Positions 34,913-45,507 of a stretch of 64,000 nt of DNA are shown one piece after another. The position numbers and the translations under genes were made by a program. The stretch comes from Yamagishiella unicocca. Its lineage: Eukaryota; Chlorophyta; Chlorophyceae; Chlamydomonadales; Volvocaceae. Every line of letters begins with the position of its first letter. Within the stretch, counting starts at the first letter, position 1. The notes under the pieces were generated by a model. The model did no database searches and was not told where the DNA came from. It was given only the letters and a program-made list of their open reading frames with translations. The DNA is taken from the NCBI GenBank assembly GCA_003116995.1, contig BDSL01000008.1:806001-870000 (forward strand). Reading direction: 5' to 3'.

Positions 34913-35057
34913 ATAAGGCCGTGCGGAGCATGCGCGCGGGAGGGAGATGGGAGTCCGTTTGTTACATGTCACCCTGAGGGACTTCACGGACTGCTTGGCA
35001 TTTGTCACTAGCGCTGCACTTGGCACTGTGGCGGCAATACAGTTTGCAGGTCCGGGG

Positions 35058-36931
35058 TTACAAGAGCGCCTGGTGGAGGTCCTGGAGGTGGAGGCGGGTG
35101 AGTTGCGCTAAGTCAAGGAGGCGCTGCCATTCCGCCTTGAGGTCCGGTACGGGCTGCGCGAGGCGAAGGAGGTTCTGCAGCACGCGGTCCTTCTCTGCGT
35201 CATCTCCGGGCGGCCACAGCGGACACAGTAAGTGGAAGTCGTCGAGCGAGCTGAAGCGGGTGGGGATGACGTACAGTGATGCACGGTGCAGGCGGCCGTC
35301 GGGGGGCCTGCACAGGTGCGCGAGCCAGTTCTGGCCTCTGAAGGACGTGCCTTCCGCGAAGTAGTCTGTGACGGCGTACGCCAGGTCCAGCGGAAAGCCC
35401 CAGCGGTGGATGGAGCGGCGATCGACGGCATGCAGAGGAGTGAAGGCGTGTGCCTTAGGAAGGACGGCGATCTCATCTTCGGCGACCTCGGGTATGCGCG
35501 AGATCCGACCGAGAGGGCGGCCGTCGGGGATCACGAACACCGCGCGCGGCATGTAGGTGAGCACGTGGATGGGCGCTGTATCCGGGGGGGGGATGGGGGG
35601 TTCAGCGGGGTGGAGCACGATGCCAGTGCCGGTGGCGCAGTTGTTGTGGATGTGCTGGATGGTGGGGTGCGCATTGGTGGTGAAGATGTAGCGTATCCCC
35701 GCGAAGAAGGCGCCGATCGTGGGGAAGCCGCCATCATCTTCGGGGCCGCCGAGTGCTTCTAGCTGCTGGTACAGGGCGGGGGGCAGCGGCGTGCCATCGG
35801 GCTCGAAGTCACTGCTGCGCCAGACCAGGAGCTGCTGGCCGCGTGTTTCAGCATGGAGGGGTAGGAGGCGCTGCAGCAGCGGGAGGCGTACGGCGTGGCG
35901 AAGCAGAACCACGTACGGCTCGGGAAGGAGCGCGACCGATGGGATGGCGTGGCGGTTGTAAACATCGCACAGCTGCTCGATCTGCTCGTAGGAGGCGCCA
36001 TCGATGCCGTTGAAGAGCTCGGCGCTGGCGTACAGCTGCTGGCCGGCGACGGTCGCGGCGCCCCGGTGCTGCTGCGTGAGGACGAAGGCGTGTGGAATCG
36101 AGCGCCAGAGCTGGCGGCCGAGGTGTTCGGTGGGTCCACTGGGGTGGAGCAGATCTTGGAGCGCGGTCTGGATGGTGCTGACGGCGGTTCCATCGGCGGC
36201 TTGCACGGTGGAGCTGGTGGTAGCAGCGGCTAGAGTGGCTTGCGCAGCGATTGCGTCAGCGCTGCGTCCCGCGTGCTGCAGCTGCCGTGCGGCGCCGTCG
36301 TACATGGGCTTCTGGCTGGGCTGCTCGAGCTGACGCGGATCACCGGCCAGCAGCGCGTGGAGGTCGGTGAAGGGGCCGAGGTCGCGCTCGCTGACACCAG
36401 GGTCCATGTGCGTGCGCGCCGTGTGCACGTGGCTGCAGATGCGAGCCAGGTGGGCGAGGCCGCAGGTGCTGAATTCATCCAGGATAATCAGGCGCACACC
36501 ATTGAGATTCCGCTCTACGCGCTCACAGCGGTAAGCATTGAAGTGGTGCGAAGTGGCAAAGAAGGTGGTGGTGCTCGTGCCGAGGTTCCCGGGGGTCGTG
36601 TCCTGCGTGCACAAGGGGGAGGGTGGCAGAGGGGTGGAGGGCCGGAGTGTTACAGTGTGTGGGAGGCACGGCGGGTGAGGGCGTGAGCGGAGCGTGTTAC
36701 AAGGGGTTTCTATAGTTAGCGGGAAGGACTCACGTGTAGCGCGGCGCGCCAAGTGTAGCTCACGACAGCGATCATGTGGCTGCAGCGCTGCTGGTACGCG
36801 AAGCAGAGGAGGGCCAGGATGACTTGGCTCTTTCCGGTGCCCGGCTTGCCCGTGAGGATGGACGTGAGGGGTGCGGGGCGGCGGCCCGCTTTCTCGGGGG
36901 CGAAGGGTATGGGCAGCACCATATAGTCCAT
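35058..36931 (-). CDS. PIF1-like helicase of a Helitron-like element (5'-truncated)
   Basis: Exons 36931-36734 and 36602-35058 join in phase and encode about 580 residues. Exon 1 holds Walker A (LTGKPGTGKSQVILALL). Exon 2 holds the Walker B/motif II (RLIILDEFST), motif III (LLAGDPRQLEQP), QQHRGA, and a motif-V-like stretch (PLDLAYAVTDYFAEGTSF) in which the usual TIHKSQG core is degenerate. This is the SF1B PIF1/RRM3 layout found at the C-terminus of Helitron Rep-helicases. The sequence upstream of exon 1 is the 25-bp minisatellite, not a Rep (HUH nuclease) domain, so either the element is truncated or the ATG at 36931 is only a convenient start. The downstream RPA-like gene on the same strand supports the Helitron reading. 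Alternative: a domesticated or other mobile PIF1 helicase. Confidence 0.7.
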
Positions 36932-36936
36932 CGGCG

Positions 36937-37040
36937 CCCCTGGACCCCTTGCACCCACCCCTCCCTGGACCCCTTGCACCCACCCCTCCCTGGACCCCTT
37001 GCACCCACCCCTCCCTGGAAGGTGAGTGAACGTGTAATTA
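36937..37040. repeat. 25-bp minisatellite, right copy
   Basis: About three and a half units identical to those at 31575-31710, ending in the same CTCCCTGGAAGGTGAGTGAA followed by CGTGTAA, after which the two loci diverge. Confidence 0.9.
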
Positions 37041-37838
37041 TCGCATCTGTCGCTGGGACCCTTCCCGTCCCTGCCTGTCCGAAATTTTACAGGCCAGCGC
37101 ACGTACCTAAACGTGAGGAATTCTCCATGACGGCATGACGGTTTCCTTGTCTGCACACCACACCACAGTACCCTTTTCTGCTTCCACCAACATGCACGCG
37201 AACGCTTTTGACGCATATGGTCCATCTTCCGGCATGCATGAAGGTGACATGTGTTGGGATCGCTGGGGCACTCATAACACTATGCAGGTACGGGCTGAGA
37301 GCAAAGGCTCATTGAAGGACTAAGCTGATACGGCCGCTAAGGCCATACCAACACGATATGCTGGTGGGTCCTGCCTTTCCGAGGCGCACGCAGCGGCCGG
37401 CGGGCTGATGCCATGAACCGAGGCAGGCTGAGGACGGCAGGTGTAGGGACTGTGCAATAACAGCTGCGGGGGACCGGCTGAGGTACTGGTGGATTCCTGA
37501 TCGGCTCGGGTTGTCCTGGGGAGCGGGGTTTCCCGTGCTTCATACGTTCTGGCTATATAGGCGTGCTGAGCCCTGCTAGGGGTCCGTGCCTTATGGGATG
37601 AGAGGTGGCGGGTTCCGATGTTTGCATCGTTGCGGCGCTCCATTGGTTCGTCGGGTGCTGGGCTGTTAGGTTGGTTGGTGGCCAGTTCCTGATAGGGGAG
37701 CCTCTAGTGCAAATTCCCCCTGGGGTGCTGGCTGCTGCTCTGTATGCCTACGGCCTGTCAACTTGGTGTTCTGGTGGTTTGCCTTTGTTTCGGTGCATGT
37801 CGGTATTTGTTTCCTCCGTCTTGTTCAGTGTCAGGCGA

Positions 37839-37900
37839 TGTGCCCGATGGTTCTACCTCTTGGTCTGGAATCCACTGTAACCGTTACAACAACAGCTCCT
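37839..37900 (+). repeat. dispersed repeat copy 3
   Basis: TGTGCCCGATGGTTCTACCT followed by CTTGGTCTGGAATCCACTG, matching 29101-29160 over about 45 bp. Confidence 0.7.
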
Positions 37901-38880
37901 GCCGCAGCAGAATAGAATGGATACTGATGACTGTACACGGCACCACCGCCGAACCCGGTCAGACGCCGACACTATATGCGTACGTTGGTGCAGGCCGCCG
38001 CTTTCCCGGAGTGCAAGGCTACGACCTGGAGGGCCCTTCGGGCGCCCGGGCACCGTATCTGCGTATGGGGTCTCGACATCCGGCCCCATCAATTCCACGG
38101 GCCCTGTTCCCAACTTGCCGTGGCATCACGGCTGCCGTGGCGACGCGGTCGGCGGCGAGAGGCCGGCGTCGTTACCATTGTTGCTCGCACGGCATTTCAT
38201 AAGGCCCGTTCCGGAGGAGGCCCTTGTGCACACCGTTATCGGATTACGGATAGCGCACCACTCAGCACTGAGCGGAGGGCATGAATTTGTCAGCACAGCA
38301 AAACTCGCTTGGAGCGATAAGCGACCATTAGGAGACCGCCGGAGCACCTATACGTGCGATCACGGTAACACACAGCAGCGGAGCCGTCCCTCTACCTAAT
38401 GAGCGGGCACAGAAAAAATGCAGCATCCGTCCGTCCATCCATCTGATTGATCGCTATCTGCTAGCTGTCGACGCATACACCGGCAGATTTCCGTCTTGTT
38501 TGTCACCAGTCCTCAAGGCGGAGTGGACAGGCACACAGACGGCGCTGCCCCTGCTAGCGCTGCGCCTGAGCTGCGCCGCACTACTCCCCTTCCCGCGAGC
38601 CACCCAACCAACCAGCAACGAACCAGCACCCACCCACACGCAGCGCCTGATCTCCGCATCGCTGCCCCTGCGCCGCGCGGCCGTCGGCCCTCAGTCCAGC
38701 CACGCCACTACGCCGTGCTCCCACCACATCCCGCCGCGCAGCACACGCAGCACGCGCAGCACACGCAGCACGCGCAGCGCACGCCGCACCACGACCCGCA
38801 CATACACGCGTGTTAGCACGCACACCTTACCCCCTTCTGTTTGTCGGCCATGGATTCGCGGATATAATGCCCAACTCCCT

Positions 38881-38885
38881 TTACA
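38881..38885 (-). terminator. polyadenylation signal TGTAA of SEX4
   Basis: TTACA on the + strand, 178 nt past the SEX4 stop at 39063. Confidence 0.6.
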
Positions 38886-39062
38886 ACAATCCCAAGTATC
38901 CCCCCCGCGCTTCTCCCCGTCCATCCCCAGCAACGTCCCATCCCCATCGACCGGTACCAACGCAGGTACCATCCTGGGTCCCCCTGGCTCCGCAGGCGCA
39001 CCCCGTCCCCGTTCTCCAAACGATTGCAGGCCTGCAGGTGCTGAGTTGCAGCCGCGGGCAGG

Positions 39063-42000
39063 CTAGGGCAGCTTGTCGCTCCAGTCCGCCTCCTCGCCGT
39101 TGGCCACCTCCTGGTGGGTCGACCAGGGGCACAGCATGGCTCGCAGCTCCTCGCGCTCCTCCTCCGTCAGGTCGCCGCCCACAGTCAGCAGCCGCTGCTG
39201 CGCCACGGCCAGGTGCTCGGGCACGGAACGACCCATGACCTGGGCGGCGGGGCCGAGGGCGGGGGCAAGGGCGGGGGCGAGGACGGGGTCAGGGCGGGTC
39301 GAGGGTCCGAGGCGGCGTTCGTTAGGCGCGCGGGGGAGCTGGCGTGGGTATCGCCGAAAGGCGCGTTGTGGCACTACCGATTGATGAAGAGGGTTTGCGC
39401 GCTTTGTTTGGACGGGCTTTGCGAGGAGGGCGCGGAGCGTCCCAGGGGAGGTCTGCCGTCTTACTGCAGCACCAGCGCGCGCGTCCCCTTTCCTCCGTCC
39501 GCACTCTTGGGAGGCACCCCATGTTCACGTGTATGCGGCCTCTCGGGGCCAGGGCCCAAATGGACGGGCAGGACGAAACCCGCCAAGGTTCCACCAAGGG
39601 CTGAACCCTCCAAGGCCGTTGCTACCTTGTGTGCGATCCGGAACCCCCCGGACCTCCGTCCATGCCGGGACCCGTTTTGCGATGCCGCGGAACCCCCCGG
39701 ACCTCTGTCCATGCCGGGACCCATCCTCCTGCCCCGCCCGCACCTCGAGGCAGTTGTTGATGTTGTTGCCGTCCTGGATGGTGGGGTGGTCCGCAGAGTA
39801 CGTCCAGTGGCCGTCGATTACGAACTTGTACGGGTACTTGCCTAGGGTGTGTGGGGGGCGGGAGGGTGGGGGGGCGGGGCAGCCCGGCAGCCCGGCAGCG
39901 GGCGAGTGGGCGGCATGAAAGGAAAAAGAGGTCGTCGCGGCCCTTATTTGCCTATGGTGTGGGGGACGCGGGGAGCAGGGAAGCCCGGCAGCGGGCTGGC
40001 GACATCAAAAGGTAAAGAGGTCGTCGCGGCGCTTCACACATGGGTACTCGCGTGGATGTCCGCACGAATCCCAGCCGCCCTCGCGACCAAGGGGCCATCG
40101 ACCCCATGAACCCCTGCGACCCTCATTCTCCGCCATTGCCCGATCCTGCCCCACCTCGACCCCATATCGAACCCGTATCGAGCCGTCCTACCTGGCTGCA
40201 GCATGCGGCGCAGCACCACGCGACCAGTGCCCTTCTCCCACTCCAGAGGCAGCTGCTGGTGCCACCCAACATCCAATCCGGCGATCTGGCGGCCGGCAAG
40301 AGGGCGGAACGACAGGCGGTGGGAGTAGGGCGGCCGCGGAGAAGGCCGGACAGGCGCAGGGCTTTCGTTACGCGGCAGGATCACGAGATCGTACGGCAGA
40401 TCAGATCTGCCCGGATGTGTGCGCGCTGGCGCTCCAAGCAGGCTAAGGGATAGGACCTCCAGCAGCGAGCGAGCGAAAAAACCAGCTCCGTCCGTCCAAG
40501 CGTTGGCACGGCGGCTTTTCGAACCCCAGTACACCCCCCCCTTCGGTTATTTGAGCCGAGGAGGTGGCCGCCCCACCCATCCACCCATCCATCCAGCCAG
40601 TCAGCCAGCCAGTCAGCCGCACCTTGAAGTCCGTGGCAGTCCCCGTGCGGTACACTGCGATGGTGGCTTGTACCGGCTCGGTACCCACCAGCAGGTCCAC
40701 GGTGGCGGAGCGGATGGCCTAGCGGGGGCGGACACACGGGAGGCAGAGGGAGGGAAGGTTGGCGGGAGGGAGGGAAGGAGGGAGGAAGGGAAGGAGGGCG
40801 GGAGAGAAGGTGAGAGGGAGGCAGGGAGGGGGCAAGTGCGGCGATACGGGACTCGCATGCTCGCCCCACACATGTTATTTGTCATCGCCTGTGGCGCGAC
40901 CCGGCCTCTCGCCGCCCGCGTCCCGTCTGAAGGCACGGCTCTCACGAGCACCCGGCACCCAGCACCCAGCATCCCCTCCAAACTCCCAAACCCAAGGCGG
41001 CGCGCCATACCCCACCCCATCAGGCTCGCTACATCACCCATCACTACATCAGCGCTCCTACGCTCGCCCGCCCGGCTCGCCGCTCCTCCGCACCTCTATC
41101 CGCGGGCTGCACATGCGCTGGCCCCGCAGCAGCTCGTACGCGGCATCTAGCTGGTAGCCGCGCAGCCAGAACATGTAGGCCAGCGCGGTGGCGGGCGCGC
41201 GGCCCAGGCCTGATCAGGCAAGAAGGGCAGTCCGAGTGCGGGTTGCGAGGAAGACACGTGGATGCGAGAAGAACCGGGTGCGGGTGGGACAGGGCGGGGC
41301 CACGTTGAGCGGGTGGGACAGGGCGGGGCCACGTTGAGCGGGCGAGGGCGAGGTTGTTGTGCCACCAGGGCGGCGGCGGCGGTGGTCGCTGCGCCAGCGG
41401 ACGGTATAAGACCGCAACCGCTCTACTACTAGCCTCCCTTCTCGGGGTGGAACGACTTTTTCCTTCTGGGAATGTTCCTATCCTTTCAAGATCCACGCTC
41501 CGAATCACTGACCTGCCGTACAGTGGATGTAGATGGTGCCGTCCGTGGGCTTGTGCTCGCGCGCAAGCCGAGTGACCGCCTGCGTGAGGGCGCGGGCGGG
41601 GGGGCAGTGCACGGAAGGGTTGCCAGGGTCGCTGCCGGCCGGCTGGCAAGATGAGGGTTCCGGGCCGGGCGCTGGTGAGGGAGAATCCTAGTCCGGAATC
41701 GACGACTTGCAGGTTTGGGTTGCAAGAGCTCGTATGCGCGGGCGGTAAAAAGAGAGTCGAGTCGTGAAGGAGCGCAAAGGGAGGACGAAGGCTTGCACTC
41801 GTGAGTGCCGTGTGTGTGAGGAATCCAAGCTGCCAGGTCTGTGCAGAGTCCTCATGTAAAAACGCCGCCTGGACCGGACGGACACACACACCCGGATTCT
41901 CTTATAAACAAAACCCGGAGACGTATGCGCCACCGTCATTGACATCCTCGCACCTTCGGCAGCTTGCGCCGCAGGTCGAAGGGGTCAAAGTCACGGATGG

Positions 42001-44038
42001 GGAAGCGGACGTGCTTGATGTCGCCGCGCTCGGCGCACCGGGCCTGCGGGAGAGACACGGTTTGGGCAGCCGACCACCGGGCGCTTAGGGACACTGGCTT
42101 GCGATGACACAAGGGCAGGTTCCAGAGGCGGAAGAGGCTTACGATGACACAAGGGCAGGTGCTAGAGGCAGATGGGCAAGGCAGCGCTGTCCACCAGCGG
42201 GGCACCGGGGCACATGCGCCCCTGCCGGCGCAGTGGCCCCCTCCTCCCCGCTCCTGCGCGTGCCCTTACCGGTATACCAAACACTGTAGGCCAATAATCG
42301 AACATTAGTTCAAAACAGTATTTCAAAGGAGTTGAGCTACACTAGCGCACTAGCTGATCGATGAACAATCGTGGTCCCAGTCAGTCGTGTCCCAACCGCC
42401 GCACCTTGACGGGCCCACCAAACGGTTTCCTAATCGCCTTCCTATTACGCGGGCTTTCCTCACAAGCCCACCTTGATGGGCTCGATGTCCAGGTTGAAGT
42501 AGTCCATGTCGGGATCCTCTTGGAGGCAGAACACGGTGCGCACGCCCTCCTTGTCCGCCAGCCAGTCCACGTCCTCGGGGGTCTGCGTGAGGAGGGCATG
42601 GGACGGGGGACGGGGTCGAACCGGGGTAGCGTGGAGTGAGGCCGCACCGTCGTGGGCACGCACTTGTGGTACGGTGCGCGCACTTGTGACAGCCCGCGAC
42701 TGCACCCAACCGTGTTCGACCCCGTTCCACTGCAACAAACGCGTCGCTCCACTGCAGCCCGCGCCCATTCTAACGCAGGCTCTGCCTCCCTGGATTCCCT
42801 TCCCCCCGGGTCGTACAGCACGGCACCATGTGGATCGTACCGCCCCGTCCCCCAATTACCGGTCTCCTTCATATTTCTTTATCGTTTGTCGGTACACAGG
42901 ATTGTTCCCTCGCTACCCCACAGCCCCCAGGGACTCCCAGTCCTCGTTTCCCCCCACCTGCATGCAAACGTACCAAACGTTTCCTAATCGGTTTTACGTT
43001 TCAGCGCCGACCCACGGGTCTCCCGTCATACCCCCCACCTGCAGGCAGCTGCCCACTATGAGGTCCGGCAGGATGCGGTTGTAATTGAGGCCCAGCTCGT
43101 GGCGGTATGTCAGCGTGGTACCCATCTTCTTCTGCATGTCCTCGCTGTACTCGACGCTCTTGGAATCCGTCTTGGCCTCGCTGCCGGCCTCAACACCGGC
43201 CGGGGAGGCGGCGGAGGTGGCGGTCTCTGTCAACCCGGCAGGAGGTAGGGCAGGAAGAGGGCAGCGAGTGATTCAGCCAGCGGGGCGGGGGTTCAGGCGG
43301 GCAGGGTGGGACGGAATGGCGGCCAACAAGGCGTCAAGAGGGCTGGGTTCGTCTCCCATCCTGCAGCCTCGCTTCCAGTCCTGGGGACGCTTGCAAACCC
43401 TGGCCGCCAGCCCTCATAGCTTGCCGAGCAAAAACGCAGACACCTTGCCGGCCTGCACTTCGATGCTCATCACATTGCACGCCAGTTATGAGCTGACCAG
43501 GCCCTCTCATACGATTACCATAGCCACATGTGCATGAAAACACAGAGCAAGACCGGATGAGACGGCCATCGCAGGATGGGCTTCCAGATCTTGCTAAGTT
43601 TTCGCCTACGTAGTCCCACCTAGGTAAGTCCGCCTTCTCCCCTTGCAACCCACCATTGCCTGCTGGCGCTTCCGGGGTGGTCGCTGCGCCAACTGCGAAA
43701 GGCGAACAAGGAGTCTAGGTCATTCATGTGCCTAGGACACGGAGTCGCTCACTTGGCACAGGCATATCGCGTGCGGTGGTCGGCGTGCTGGAGCCGTTTG
43801 CCGGCAGGGCGCATGGGCGCGAGGCAAGGCTGTTGCATACTGGTAAGCTGGCTAGCTGGACCGGCCGCCAATGCCGTACTGTCATCACAATCTGGCAAGC
43901 GCAGGATCCCATAATCGCTCCCCAAGGAGCCATTTTGTGCGCGCACAATAACATGGTTACGAGCGTTGGGTAATTGATATGTGCGCATGGCCGTGTGCGT
44001 GGGGTCTCTGACGAGTGGTTACTGGTCAGCCGCGGCAT
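39063..44038 (-). CDS. SEX4: SEX4-type phosphoglucan phosphatase (dual-specificity phosphatase + CBM48)
   Basis: Eleven exons: 44038-43753, 43692-43654, 43226-43039, 42582-42472, 42043-41954, 41579-41513, 41209-41094, 40718-40623, 40285-40192, 39841-39744, 39239-39063. They total 453 residues with all phases closing. An Ala/Arg/Ser-rich leader of about 100 residues fits a chloroplast transit peptide; later ATGs at 43954 and 43933 are alternative starts. The catalytic loop [14 protein letters not shown] matches the SEX4 Cx5R signature (Cys about 258, Arg about 264) and spans an intron. IRDFDPFDL precedes it. Residues about 310-395 form the CBM48 carbohydrate-binding domain ([29 protein letters not shown]), followed by the C-terminal segment typical of SEX4. 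The enzyme removes phosphate from phosphorylated glucan at the starch granule surface so that amylases can proceed. It diverges from DPM1 across 707 bp. Confidence 0.95.
40735..40815. repeat. GGGAGG/GGAAGG purine-rich low-complexity tract
   Basis: A degenerate GGAGGGAAGG tract in SEX4 intron 7, pyrimidine-rich on the sense strand, starting about 16 nt upstream of the exon 8 acceptor. Confidence 0.7.
42988..43037 (+). repeat. dispersed intronic repeat (SEX4 copy)
   Basis: Contains TTCAGCGCCGACCCACGGG and CCCGTCATACCCC, shared with intron copies at 14715, 20973/21060 and 51295. It is antisense to SEX4 and lies next to the donor of exon 3. Confidence 0.75.
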
Positions 44039-44745
44039 GAGTTAACTAACTGTAGGGCTAAAACGCGATAGGGCGGCACCCATCTGCAGGTGCCAACAGT
44101 CCAGAACTTCAGTACCGAACGACGAATTGCGTCGCCGAAACGACGGCAGCCAACCCAAGTATCCCGCGTGCCGTCTTACATGTAACAAGACGACGTCCCT
44201 CTGTGGCCAATTTGCAAGGTGCGTGTCGAAGAGGTGCGCACGCCACACGCCGAAGGCCAAGGCGTCTGCATTGGTCAAGGCGGCACGTGAGCAGCCATAT
44301 TTGCGATTCGACAGCGATCTGGAAAAGTTGCAGCATAATCCAGGTAACCACGCTACCTGCATGGTGCCGTCGATGGCAGCAATTGCCCCGCGCTCAACAG
44401 CGCCATGACTCCAAAGACAGCGATGCACACCGAACAAGATCCCTTACGCTTCGTATGCTAGTATTGATTTGCGGACAAGTACTTCCGACAGGATATGAAA
44501 TCCTGGTCTGAGCACAGGCGTCCTCCGAGACCACGCTCCATCGGTCTCAAGTTGCAAAAGGGCACATCTAAGGGGCACTTCTACAAATACAGCATAACTC
44601 CATTTTAAGGTTATAAAGGTAGATTCAAATTTCGTGCCATTGCAGGCAGCGTCCTTGGACCAGGCCGTGCTTCCGTAGGAAAAAAGCAACCAATACCCTA
44701 ACCCTAGCCGTTAATGATAGCAAAGCATTCTCAGCTGTTGGTGGA
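44039..44745. promoter_or_regulatory. divergent promoter region SEX4 / DPM1
   Basis: 707 bp between the two start codons, with no coding sequence. It must hold both promoters or a bidirectional one. No TATA box or named element can be assigned with confidence. Confidence 0.5.
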
Positions 44746-45507
44746 ATGGCGGCAGCGGTGGTCGCGCAGCCCGAGGGAGCTGGAACGTCGCCTGACCCAC
44801 CGGAATACTCGATAATTGTGCCGACGTACAATGAGCGCGAGAACGTAGCCGTCCTCGTTTGGATGCTGCATAAATCCCTCGCGGGCCTGGCGACGTTCGA
44901 GGTGGTCTTCGTCGACGACAGCAGCCCTGATGGCACGGCCGACGCCGTTGCGCAGCTGCAGGCCGTTTACGGCTCATCCCGTGTGCGCCTTGTCAGTAGA
45001 CCTGGCAAGATGGGCCTTGGCTCTGCATACGCGTCGGGCCTCCTCGAAGCCTCGGGCCGCTTCATCATCCTCATGGATGCTGACCTCTCCCACCACCCCA
45101 AGCACCTGCCCGCCTTTATCGCGGAGCAGCGCGCCTCCAACGCCGACGTAGTCTCCGGCACGCGGTACCGATTGGGTGGCGGTGTAGCTGGCTGGAACCT
45201 GACTCGCAAGCTGACCAGCCGCGGCGCCAACCTCCTGGCCACCTTCCTCCTGGGCGCTCGCACTTCCGACCTTACCGGCGCGTACCGGCTGTACCGGCGG
45301 GAGGTCCTAGCGGCTCTGCTTCCTCGCACTGTCTCTCGCGGCTATGCGTTTCAAATGGAGGTCATTGTACGGGCGCAGTACATGGGGTTCCGTATCTCTG
45401 AGGTACCCATCGTGTTTGTGGATCGCCTGTACGGCGAATCCAAGCTGGGGGTGGGCGAGTACGTCCAGTTCGTCCGGGGGCTTTTGGGATTACTCATCGG
45501 GTCGTGA
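44746..45507 (+). CDS. DPM1: dolichol-phosphate mannosyltransferase catalytic subunit
   Basis: A single 762-bp exon encodes 253 residues. It is a GT2 fold: YSIIVPTYNERENV near the N-terminus, VFVDDSSPDGT, then the metal-binding DADLSHHP, SGTRYR, and the conserved YAFQMEVIVRA and VDRLYGESKLG segments. The length and the absence of a C-terminal membrane domain match the animal/plant DPM1 type, which needs DPM2/DPM3 partners for ER anchoring, rather than the yeast type with its own anchor. It transfers mannose from GDP-mannose to dolichol phosphate on the cytosolic face of the ER, for N-glycans, GPI anchors and O-/C-mannosylation. It is the only intronless gene in a very intron-rich window. A TGTAA signal follows at 45595. 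Confidence 0.96.
   Translation: MAAAVVAQPEGAGTSPDPPEYSIIVPTYNERENVAVLVWMLHKSLAGLATFEVVFVDDSSPDGTADAVAQLQAVYGSSRVRLVSRPGKMGLGSAYASGLLEASGRFIILMDADLSHHPKHLPAFIAEQRASNADVVSGTRYRLGGGVAGWNLTRKLTSRGANLLATFLLGARTSDLTGAYRLYRREVLAALLPRTVSRGYAFQMEVIVRAQYMGFRISEVPIVFVDRLYGESKLGVGEYVQFVRGLLGLLIGS

Larger units (their letters stand above)
31500..37041 (-). mobile_element. Helitron-like element remnant
   Basis: It combines a PIF1-like helicase and an RPA-like gene in the same orientation, several direct and inverted repeats, and no host gene. Copies of one 25-bp minisatellite stand at both ends. The Rep domain is not found, and terminal TC...CTRR ends were not defined, so the borders given are those of the repeat-bounded block rather than true ends. 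Confidence 0.5.
37041..39062. other. gene-free region between the mobile-element block and SEX4
   Basis: No coding exon is supportable. It contains the third copy of the dispersed repeat (37839-37900), a short GCAGCACAC array (38738-38780) and the SEX4 polyadenylation signal (38881). No N-terminal exon of the truncated acyl-activating enzyme is present here. Confidence 0.5.

Noticed and set aside
35002..36686. + strand frames opposite the helicase
   Set aside because: Helicase motifs appear in order only on the - strand.
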